From Rhodospirillales bacterium (GTDB lineage Bacteria > Pseudomonadota > Alphaproteobacteria > ATCC43930 > CGMCC-115725), in NCBI GenBank assembly GCA_028288725.1, contig JAQGIC010000047.1:62001-126000 (forward strand): a DNA stretch of 64,000 bases, written 5' to 3'. Of the stretch, positions 1-6,191 are shown in pieces. Under the pieces are notes generated by a model that saw nothing but the letters and a program-made list of their open reading frames with translations, did no database searches and was not told the DNA's origin. Within the stretch, counting starts at the first letter, position 1. Each line of letters starts with the position of its first letter. The position numbers and the translations under genes are program-made.

Positions 1-469
1 CGGCCACGTCGAGCCCGCTCTCGCCGGCGAGTTCGCAATCGACGATCGCGAGATCTGGCTGCTGCTCCAGTCCGGCCAGCGCCTCGGCGCCGTCGGCGGC
101 TTCGATCAGACGATAGCCCAGCGCTCGCAGCAGTTCGACCAGCACGAGACGGACATCGAGATCGTCGTCTATGATCAGAATGGTCCGTTGCCGCGCCGCC
201 GCTTCCGGCCGGAGCATCGGATCGACGGGACGTTCGTCTCGCTGCATGATGCCGCCGAGGGCCAATATGCGGTCGACCAGCCCTGTGCCGCGGCCGATCG
301 TGTCCAGCCCATGCTCGGCGATATCGATGATCCGCGCTTCGGCCGATCGGCTGCGGATCAGTTCCAGGCAAGCGGTCATCGCCAGCAGCAGATTGTTGAA
401 ATCATGCGCCAGGCCCGCAGCCTGCTTGCCGATGTCCGGATCCTGCTCGTGTCTGGGTGGCGCGGGCAC
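1..469 (-). CDS. Histidine phosphotransfer (DHp-like) + receiver protein, C-terminus beyond window
   Basis: 156 residues are visible and the gene runs off the left edge. I chose a GTG start at 469-467, one codon after the stop of the upstream response regulator and in the same frame, so the two are almost certainly co-transcribed. Residues 17-75 resemble the dimerisation/phosphoacceptor helices of hybrid kinases, with GLAHDFNNLL and His22 as likely phosphoacceptor. Residues 96-156 begin a receiver domain, with the IIDDD acidic pocket at 99-103 and predicted phosphoacceptor Asp144. Between them there are only about 20 residues, so the ATP-binding (HATPase) domain normally found there is absent. 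It may act as a phosphorelay shuttle, not an autokinase; this is inference. The missing 3' end could hold more domains. Confidence 0.7.
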   Translation of the reverse strand, partial: MPAPPRHEQDPDIGKQAAGLAHDFNNLLLAMTACLELIRSRSAEARIIDIAEHGLDTIGRGTGLVDRILALGGIMQRDERPVDPMLRPEAAARQRTILIIDDDLDVRLVLVELLRALGYRLIEAADGAEALAGLEQQPDLAIVDCELAGESGLDVA

Positions 470-472
470 GCT

Positions 473-844
473 TCAGCGGGCACAGACGGCGTTGACCGTC
501 TCCAGCAGGTCGCCGGCAAGGAACGGCTTCTTCAGTACCGGAGTGTCGACGCTGGCGGGTAAATGCGCGGTTTCCTCGCGCCCGGTCATGATGATGAACG
601 GTATGTTCCGCTCGGCCAGGATCACGGTGACCTCGCTGGCATCGCTGCCGTCCAGCATCAGGTCGACAAGCGCCCCCGCCCCCTCGAAGCGATGGGCGGC
701 CTCGATCGCGCTCGCCACCGTCTCGCACGGTCCGACCGTGCGATATCCGGCGCGCGTCAGCGCATCCTCGATATACATCGCGATCAGAGGTTCGTCCTCG
801 ATGATAAGGATTTCCGGTGCATCGATCGATCGGGATTCCATCAT
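473..844 (-). CDS. Single-domain response regulator (CheY-like receiver)
   Basis: About 123 residues consisting of one receiver domain and no output domain. The acidic pair is seen in LIIEDEPLIAMYIEDAL, the likely phosphoacceptor Asp lies in LVDLMLDG, the Thr in IIMTG and the conserved Lys in LKKPF. The start region reads TTG-ATG-ATG; I took the first ATG, since a start further upstream would approach the mapped promoter. It is the first gene of a two-gene unit with the DHp-receiver protein 3 bp downstream. A perfect EcfG-type promoter lies just upstream at 866-891. Stand-alone receivers of this type in Alphaproteobacteria often act as phosphate sinks or modulators of HWE kinases that feed PhyR; that role here is inferred from the promoter and sequence type. 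Confidence 0.85.
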   Translation of the reverse strand: MMESRSIDAPEILIIEDEPLIAMYIEDALTRAGYRTVGPCETVASAIEAAHRFEGAGALVDLMLDGSDASEVTVILAERNIPFIIMTGREETAHLPASVDTPVLKKPFLAGDLLETVNAVCAR

Positions 845-865
845 CAACCCGCAGTTTCCCCGACA

Positions 866-891
866 AACGGAGGGCTTTACAGAAACGTTCC
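866..891 (-). promoter_or_regulatory. EcfG (sigma-ECF15) promoter of the response regulator
   Basis: On the minus strand GGAAC (891-887), a 17-nt spacer and CGTT (869-866) match the general stress response promoter exactly. The expected transcription start is some 15-20 nt before the start codon of the downstream response regulator. Confidence 0.8.
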
Positions 892-951
892 CCAGGAATT
901 GTGACGGAAGTTCCGCACTTTTCAGTGGAAGTTTCGTCCTTCCGGACCGGC

Positions 952-2547
952 TCAGGCGGCGATCGAGCGAATCGCGCGGCCGGCGGTCAGCACCATCGTA
1001 CCCCAGGCCGGCAGCAAAAGATCATTTTCTTCGCGATCCCAGGCACAATAGGCGAAACGCGCCGGGGTTGATGACAAATTGAACACGCACAGGACGCGCT
1101 CGTGGCCCAGGCGTCGCACGAAGCTCAGCACGTCGCCGTTGCGATGGATTTCGTCGATGCCGCCGCGCAGCAGGGCGGGCATCGCCTTGCGCGCCTTCAG
1201 GAACCGGCGCCAATGGGCGAGCGCGCTGTCGGAATCCCGTTCCTGGACATCGACCGCCCGGGCGCGATGCTCGGCCGGTACCGGCAGCCATGGCGTACCG
1301 GTGGTGAAGCCGCCGGCAGGGGCCGCCTCCCGCCAGGGCATCGGCGTCCGGCCGCCGTCACGGCCGCGGAATTCCGGCCAGAAGGCGATGCCGAACGGAT
1401 CGCGCAACTGATCATGGGAGAGATCCGCCTCGGGCAGGCCCAACTCGTCGCCCTGATACAGGCAGATCGGGCCGGGTAGGCAGCCCAGCAGGGTCATGAA
1501 CGCGCGTTCCGCGGCCGGATCGGCACCGCCCCAGCGACTGGCGAGCCGGACGACATCGTGATTGCCGAAGGCCCAGCACAGGCCATTGCCCTCGATCGCG
1601 CTCTTGGCCTCGACCAGGGTTGCTTCCAGGATCGCGGCCGAGACGCCGCTGCGCAGCAGGCGAAGCGTATAGGCCAGATGCAGCCGGCCCGGCCGGGTAT
1701 ATTCGGCGATCCGCTCGAACGCGCCCGGCTGGCTCGACACCTCGCCCAGCGTCACGGTGCCGGGGTATTCGTCGGTCAGTGCCCGGATGCGAGCCATGAT
1801 GGCGAGCGCGTCGGCATGCAGCATGTCGTGGTCGTGGCGCTGGAGTGCGAACGGCTTCGACGGGATCTTGCCATCGGCGGGTGGCAACGGCGGATTGCCG
1901 CGCAGAGCCGGGTCATGCGCCATGAAATCGATCGCATCCAGACGGAAGCCGTCGACCCCGCGATCCAGCCAGAAGCGGCCGGTCGCCAGGATCGCATCGA
2001 GCGTCGCCGGATTGCGCAGGTTCAGCTTCGGCTGGCTGGTCAGAAAATGATGCAGATAATATTGCCGGCGCCGCGGCTCCCAGGTCCAGGCGCTGCCGCC
2101 GAACACCGACAGCCAATTGTTGGGCGGCGTGCCGTCAGGCTGCGGGTCGGCCCAGATATACCAGTCGGCCTTGGCGCCGGTCCGGGCGGTGGCGCTGTCC
2201 TTGAACCAGGCGTGCTGGTCGGACGTATGGCTCCAGACCTGATCGAGGATGACCTTGAGGCCCAGGCGATGGGCGCGCGCGATGACCGCGTCCGCATCCT
2301 CTATCGTGCCGAAGATCGGATCGACCGCGGTGTGATCGGACACGTCATAGCCGAAATCACGCATCGGCGAGCGGCAGAAGGGCGACAGCCAGATCGCATC
2401 CACGCCCAGCGAGGCGACATAGTCGAGATGCTGCAGGACGCCGGGGAGATCGCCCCATCCGTCACCGTTCGAATCAGCAAAGCTCAGCGGATAGATCTGA
2501 TAGATCGCGGCTCCCTGCCACCAGGGCAGATTCGGGTCATGAGGCAT
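952..2547 (-). CDS. GH13 alpha-glucosidase (oligo-glucosidase type)
   Basis: 531 residues, the usual length of GH13 alpha-glucosidases. The N-terminus WWQGAAIYQIYPLSFADSNG is typical of the family, followed by the TIM barrel and a C-terminal beta domain. Catalytic residues are visible: nucleophile Asp204 (GFRLDAIDF), acid/base Glu269 (VTLGEVSS) and the third acid Asp331 (FGNHDVVR). It hydrolyses terminal alpha-glucosidic bonds of maltose-type oligosaccharides; no signal peptide is seen, so it is probably cytoplasmic. It sits beside the stress-controlled trehalose/glucan locus but is separated from that operon by other genes. The exact linkage preference (alpha-1,4, alpha-1,6 or sucrose/trehalulose) cannot be read from the sequence. 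No EcfG-type promoter is evident in the 170 bp upstream. Confidence 0.9.
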   Translation of the reverse strand: MPHDPNLPWWQGAAIYQIYPLSFADSNGDGWGDLPGVLQHLDYVASLGVDAIWLSPFCRSPMRDFGYDVSDHTAVDPIFGTIEDADAVIARAHRLGLKVILDQVWSHTSDQHAWFKDSATARTGAKADWYIWADPQPDGTPPNNWLSVFGGSAWTWEPRRRQYYLHHFLTSQPKLNLRNPATLDAILATGRFWLDRGVDGFRLDAIDFMAHDPALRGNPPLPPADGKIPSKPFALQRHDHDMLHADALAIMARIRALTDEYPGTVTLGEVSSQPGAFERIAEYTRPGRLHLAYTLRLLRSGVSAAILEATLVEAKSAIEGNGLCWAFGNHDVVRLASRWGGADPAAERAFMTLLGCLPGPICLYQGDELGLPEADLSHDQLRDPFGIAFWPEFRGRDGGRTPMPWREAAPAGGFTTGTPWLPVPAEHRARAVDVQERDSDSALAHWRRFLKARKAMPALLRGGIDEIHRNGDVLSFVRRLGHERVLCVFNLSSTPARFAYCAWDREENDLLLPAWGTMVLTAGRAIRSIAA

Positions 2548-2719
2548 ACGGAACTCGATTGGACAATGACTTCACGAGCGAACCCTGCGCCTGGGGGGTT
2601 AACACCCGGTTTCGAAGCGAACTGATTAGCATTCCCCCAAGTTGGTAGGCGATGAACCAATTCACATCCAGGTTCTTTAATAGGGCAGCATTGCGTCAAA
2701 AAAGCGGAAACGGGCGAGG

Positions 2720-3880
2720 ATGACGAGGCCGGAAATGGAGCAAATGGATCCGCTCGAACCTATCGGGCAGCCGGTTTTCTATGATTTGACGCCCGACCAG
2801 GCGGCGGAGGATGGCGGGCGCGACCTGCCGCTGCCGTCGGACCCGAAAGCCGTGTTCCTGGGCGGGTTGTTTGCGATCGCCGTGCTGGTCGTCTGTCGGC
2901 TGGCGGCGGAGATCGTTCTGCCGCTGATCTGCGCCTGTCTGCTCAAACTGTTGTTGCAGCCGGCCGTGCGCGGGCTGGAGCGGCTATGGTTGCCGCGGCC
3001 GCTGGCGGCGCTGATCTCGGTTGCCTTGCTGGTCGGATTGCTGGTGGCCTTCGGCACGCTGGTATCGGCACCGGCGACGTCCTGGATCTCCAAGCTGCCC
3101 CAGGCAGTGCCCAGGCTGGAGCAGCGCCTCAGCGTGCTGCGTCGACCGATCCAGGCGGTCGACGAACAGATCAAGCGGATCGAATCGCTCGCCGGCACGT
3201 CGGCACCCGGCACTAACATGACCGTCGTGGAACGGTCGCCCCCGATGGAGGAGACCCTGTTCACCGGCACGCGTGCCGTGTTGGGCATATTGCTGACCAG
3301 TCTGCTGTTCTTGTTCTTTCTGCTGATTTCGGGTGACACCTTCCTGCGTCGCCTGATTGAAATCCTGCCGCGTTTTCGCGACAAACGGCAGGTCGTCGAC
3401 ATCGTCCAGCAGATCGAGCGGGATATCTCGGCCTATCTGGTAACTGTTACGATCATGAACCTGCTGGTCGGTATCGCGACCGGGCTGTTGACTTGGTCCG
3501 TCGGGCTCGAGAGCCCGGCGCTCTGGGGCGTCATGGCGTTCCTGCTGAACTATCTGCCGATCCTAGGCCCCAGCGCGGGCGTCGGGCTGTTTCTGCTGAT
3601 CGGGCTGTTGAGCTTCGACAGCCTGTGGCACGCCTGCCTGCCGGCGGCCGGCTATCTCGCCATTCACCTGGTCGAAGGCGAGGCGGTGACGCCGATGCTG
3701 TTGGCCCGCCGCTTCACGCTCAACCCCGTCATCGTCGTGCTCTCGATCGTGTTCTGGTACTGGATGTGGGGCGTACCGGGCGCGATCCTGGCCGTGCCGA
3801 TGCTGGCGATCAGCAAGATCGTCTGCGACCGCATTCGGGGCCTGAGCGCTTTCGGCCATTTCCTCGGCGGGAATGCCTGA
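2720..3880 (+). CDS. AI-2E family transporter (PerM/TqsA-like membrane protein)
   Basis: 386 residues, slightly longer than the usual 340-370 because of a hydrophilic N-terminal tail of about 45 residues. It has the AI-2E family layout: two to three N-terminal transmembrane segments (about 48-115), a soluble helical insert (about 120-185) and a C-terminal bundle with the conserved NYLPILGPSAG and HLVEGEAVTPMLL motifs. Family members include an AI-2 exporter and Na+/H+ antiporters, so the substrate cannot be assigned. A weak purine-rich ribosome site (gcgagg) precedes the ATG. It lies directly upstream of small stress-type genes that have their own predicted EcfG promoter. Confidence 0.85.
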   Translation: MTRPEMEQMDPLEPIGQPVFYDLTPDQAAEDGGRDLPLPSDPKAVFLGGLFAIAVLVVCRLAAEIVLPLICACLLKLLLQPAVRGLERLWLPRPLAALISVALLVGLLVAFGTLVSAPATSWISKLPQAVPRLEQRLSVLRRPIQAVDEQIKRIESLAGTSAPGTNMTVVERSPPMEETLFTGTRAVLGILLTSLLFLFFLLISGDTFLRRLIEILPRFRDKRQVVDIVQQIERDISAYLVTVTIMNLLVGIATGLLTWSVGLESPALWGVMAFLLNYLPILGPSAGVGLFLLIGLLSFDSLWHACLPAAGYLAIHLVEGEAVTPMLLARRFTLNPVIVVLSIVFWYWMWGVPGAILAVPMLAISKIVCDRIRGLSAFGHFLGGNA

Positions 3881-3883
3881 GGG

Positions 3884-3909
3884 GGAACCAACGGCCCGGG
3901 CGACCGGTT
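3884..3909 (+). promoter_or_regulatory. EcfG-type promoter for the small stress genes
   Basis: GGAAC (3884-3888), a 17-nt spacer and GGTT (3906-3909), differing from the consensus -10 (CGTT) by one base. It begins 3 bp after the AI-2E stop and about 25 bp before the start codon of the 64-residue protein, which is appropriate spacing. Confidence 0.6.
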
Positions 3910-3934
3910 GGGGGCGTGAAGGAGGACGCCGATC

Positions 3935-4129
3935 ATGTCCGACGCCACGCAAAAGCCCGATCTCGGCCAGGCCCACGGCGCCAAGCCGGATCGTGGACGT
4001 GCCAGCGGCCACACGCCGCCGGACCATGCCGAGCCGCGGCGCGCGCCCACGGGCGCCTCGAACCGGCCCGACCACATGGATCCGACCGAGAAGGCGCGGC
4101 CCCGCGACACCGGCCGCTCCGGTGCTTGA
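3935..4129 (+). CDS. Small hydrophilic protein, function unknown
   Basis: 64 residues, very polar and rich in Pro, Arg, Asp, His and Gly, with no predicted membrane segment; probably intrinsically disordered. I recognise no family. It is supported as a gene by a strong ribosome-binding site (GGAGG, 9 nt before the ATG), by the EcfG-type promoter just upstream and by its position 22 bp before the PRC-barrel gene, with which it probably forms a transcript. Small disordered proteins are common in stress regulons, but a specific role cannot be given. Confidence 0.6.
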   Translation: MSDATQKPDLGQAHGAKPDRGRASGHTPPDHAEPRRAPTGASNRPDHMDPTEKARPRDTGRSGA

Positions 4130-4151
4130 AGTCCAACTGAAAGGAAGTGTC

Positions 4152-4553
4152 ATGCAGCCGATCACCGAAAACCGCTCGCCCGGCGGCCATGCGCGAATCA
4201 TCCGCGCCGCCAAAGTTCAGGGCACTGCCGTCACCAACCCGGCGAACGAAGATCTGGGCAGCATCCGCGACGTGGTGCTCGATAAGTTCGACGGCTCCGT
4301 ACGTTACGCCGTGCTGGAGTTCGGCGGCTTCCTCGGCCTGGGCAGTAAGCTGTTCGCGCTGCCCTGGGAATTGCTGAACTACGACGAGGGCGTCGATGCC
4401 TATGTCATCGACATCGACAAGGACGTCCTGCGACAGGCACCGGGCTTCGATTCCGACAATTGGCCCGACATGGGAGCCGTCGAGTTCGATACCGGCTTGC
4501 GGGCCTATTACGGGCTCAGCCCCGAAGCGACGCTCCGGCGCGAGATCATTTAG
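4152..4553 (+). CDS. PRC-barrel domain protein
   Basis: 133 residues. The central part (about 15-90) is a PRC-barrel with the typical DLGSIRDVVLDKFDG and YAVLEFGGFLGLGSK stretches, the fold shared with RimM and photosynthetic reaction-centre H subunits. Stand-alone bacterial PRC-barrel proteins of this size are frequent members of stress and sporulation regulons, usually without a defined biochemical role. The ATG follows an AAGGAAGTG ribosome site. It lies downstream of the EcfG-type promoter and just before a DUF2934 gene, a common companion in such clusters. Confidence 0.8.
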   Translation: MQPITENRSPGGHARIIRAAKVQGTAVTNPANEDLGSIRDVVLDKFDGSVRYAVLEFGGFLGLGSKLFALPWELLNYDEGVDAYVIDIDKDVLRQAPGFDSDNWPDMGAVEFDTGLRAYYGLSPEATLRREII

Positions 4554-4665
4554 CGCGGCCGTCCCGTCAGAGGCCACCCCGCCGAAAAGTTCGCATGATC
4601 CGGATTTTTCGCGGAACTCCCCGCCAGCCCGAAGACTTTTCGTGGAATGGAAATAACGAGGAGCC

Positions 4666-5028
4666 ATGACAATGTCGGATGAACGTCGCCAGCAGATCAG
4701 CGAGAAGGCCTATCGCCTATGGCAGACCGAAGGTCAGCCCCAGGGACGCGACCTCGATCATTGGGTCCAGGCCGAGGGGGAGGTGAGTTCGACCCAGGCC
4801 GAGACGAGCGGTTCGACCCAAGCCAACGAAGGCGAGGGTAACCGTACCGCCGCCCGCGCCTATAACCGCAAGGCCAAGCAGTTCGCTGAAAACGGCCCGG
4901 TCGAGCAGCAGGCACGCAAGGCCAAGGCCGACCTGGACGGCCCTGAAGGCAAGGCGTTACGCGAGGCCGAACTGATCGGTAAGAGCCACAGCCACGGCGA
5001 AGATCCTGCGGTCAGGCGATCCACGTGA
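4666..5028 (+). CDS. DUF2934 domain protein
   Basis: 120 residues. The N-terminal 45 residues match DUF2934 (helix with ISEKAYRLWQTEGQPQGRD, then a W), a short domain found in many alphaproteobacterial stress-associated proteins. The rest is polar, with repeated S/T/Q and a charged tail. A GAGGAG ribosome site precedes the ATG; a second ATG two codons later is equally possible. It ends in the region where the ecfG upstream sequence begins. It is probably part of the stress-protein group with the PRC-barrel gene; molecular function is unknown. Confidence 0.75.
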   Translation: MTMSDERRQQISEKAYRLWQTEGQPQGRDLDHWVQAEGEVSSTQAETSGSTQANEGEGNRTAARAYNRKAKQFAENGPVEQQARKAKADLDGPEGKALREAELIGKSHSHGEDPAVRRST

Positions 5029-5081
5029 AGCGGAATTCGTCGCTATTGACGGATCGAGAACTCGTTGATTGTCGGTCTGGC

Positions 5082-5107
5082 GGAACCTTGAATTCCGACC
5101 CATCGTT
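5082..5107 (+). promoter_or_regulatory. EcfG-type promoter upstream of ecfG (autoregulatory)
   Basis: GGAAC (5082-5086), 17-nt spacer and CGTT (5104-5107), a perfect match. It lies about 100 bp before the start chosen for ecfG. Its position argues that the much longer open frame beginning at 5025 is not the true protein start. Autoregulation of ecfG is known in several Alphaproteobacteria. Confidence 0.8.
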
Positions 5108-5204
5108 TGATCCTAGACACCAGACACATTCAGTCGAGCGCCTACGATCTGTTGACGATCGGGGAAACTCGCCGGCTCACATCCGATCAAGACTGGGGAT
5201 CAAT

Positions 5205-5780
5205 GTGGCCTATGATGATGAATTCAAGGCGGAATTGGTGGAAAATCTGCCGCATCTCCGCGCTTTTGCGCATTTGATTGCGCGAAATCATGCCCTTGCC
5301 GAAGACCTTGTCCAGGATACGATCGTCCGGGCGTTGGCCAATCGCCATCAATTCAAGCCCGGAACCAACCTCAAAGGCTGGCTGATCATCATCCTGCGCA
5401 ACCGATTCTTCAACGAGATGCGGCGGAGCAGCCGCAAATCCGAGGTCAGCATGGAGCATCAGGTCGATCTGGCCATGGTCGATGGCGGCCAGGAGATCGG
5501 CGTCGAGATCCGGGACTTCACGTCGGCCTTCAGGAACCTGCCGCCGACCCAACGCGAAGCGCTCGTGCTGGTCGGCGCCAGCGGCTTTTCCTACGAGGAG
5601 GCTGCGGAAATCGCCTGTTGCCCGGTCGGCACCATGAAAAGTCGGGTCTCGCGCGCCCGGGCAGAGCTGGAGAATCAGCTCCATGGTGTCGAGATGCCCG
5701 AAAAATGGGCCAGTCTCGGATTGAAGCCGGAAGCAGACCGCTCCCCGCCCGCTCCGGAGCCGCGCCGCGTCGGACGCTGA
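5205..5780 (+). CDS. ecfG: General stress response sigma factor EcfG (ECF15 family)
   Basis: 191 residues from the chosen GTG. Sigma region 2 spans about 8-75 (ELVENLPHLRAFA, LAEDLVQDTIVRALAN, TNLKGWLIIILRNRFFNEM) and region 4 about 105-160 (LPPTQREALVLVGASGFSYE, then VGTMKSRVSRAR). This closely follows EcfG of other Alphaproteobacteria. It directs RNA polymerase to GGAAC-N16/17-CGTT promoters under general stress and is held inactive by NepR until PhyR is phosphorylated. The open frame extends upstream to 5025, but homology begins near YDDEFKAEL, a GGGGA ribosome site precedes the GTG at 5205, and the EcfG promoter lies inside the longer frame. It is about 20 kb from nepR/phyR, not adjacent as is common. 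A strong terminator follows at once. Confidence 0.88.
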   Translation: MAYDDEFKAELVENLPHLRAFAHLIARNHALAEDLVQDTIVRALANRHQFKPGTNLKGWLIIILRNRFFNEMRRSSRKSEVSMEHQVDLAMVDGGQEIGVEIRDFTSAFRNLPPTQREALVLVGASGFSYEEAAEIACCPVGTMKSRVSRARAELENQLHGVEMPEKWASLGLKPEADRSPPAPEPRRVGR

Positions 5781-5814
5781 AAAGGCCCCGGCTGAGTATC
5801 CAGCCGGGGCCTTT
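5781..5814. terminator. Bidirectional rho-independent terminator
   Basis: A perfect 14-bp stem (5781-5794 with 5801-5814), a 6-nt loop and T-runs on both strands (A-run at the left, six Ts at the right). It starts at the base after the ecfG stop and ends just before the stop of the convergent small exported protein, so it serves both genes. Confidence 0.9.
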
Positions 5815-5815
5815 T

Positions 5816-6130
5816 TTATTTGGGCGCCACGCCGGCGTCCGGTGTCGGCGGCTTGATCACGGGCATGCTCTGTGCCCCCGGATCCGGGGGTGTCTGGCTC
5901 ATGCCCGGATCGACGCTGGCGGGTGGACGCACCACGCCGTTGGTGCGCGACAGTTCCTTGCTCAGCGGCTCGGCCGTGCCGGTTTGCGGCACGGGATGCT
6001 GCTCGAGCGGCGGTCCGATCTTATCGGGCGGCGCCCTGTCGATGTCCGGCTGCGATGGGGTCTGGATCTGTGCCAGCGCGGTGCCCGCGACGGCGAGACT
6101 GAGAACGAGAAAGCCGGCGGTCAATCGCAT
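5816..6130 (-). CDS. Small exported proline-rich protein, unknown function
   Basis: 104 residues. A GGAGG ribosome site sits 5 nt before the ATG at 6130. The N-terminus (basic MR, hydrophobic core LTAGFLVLSLAVAG, TALAQ cleavage region) is a Sec signal peptide cleaved near residue 20. The mature part is about 84 residues, rich in Pro, Asp, Gln and Thr, low-complexity and probably disordered in the periplasm. No family recognised. It is convergent with ecfG and shares its terminator. A similar small Pro/Ser-rich exported protein is encoded at 62633-62962, which may indicate a class of such proteins in this genome. Confidence 0.7.
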   Translation of the reverse strand: MRLTAGFLVLSLAVAGTALAQIQTPSQPDIDRAPPDKIGPPLEQHPVPQTGTAEPLSKELSRTNGVVRPPASVDPGMSQTPPDPGAQSMPVIKPPTPDAGVAPK

Positions 6131-6191
6131 GATTTCCTCCGTTAACGCCAGTGCTTCCTCTCTCAACCCGCGAGACCGGCGTTACGTTGCC

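Noticed and set aside
4613-4640. GGAAC upstream of the DUF2934 gene as another EcfG promoter
   Set aside because: No GTT-containing -10 at a spacing of 16 or 17.
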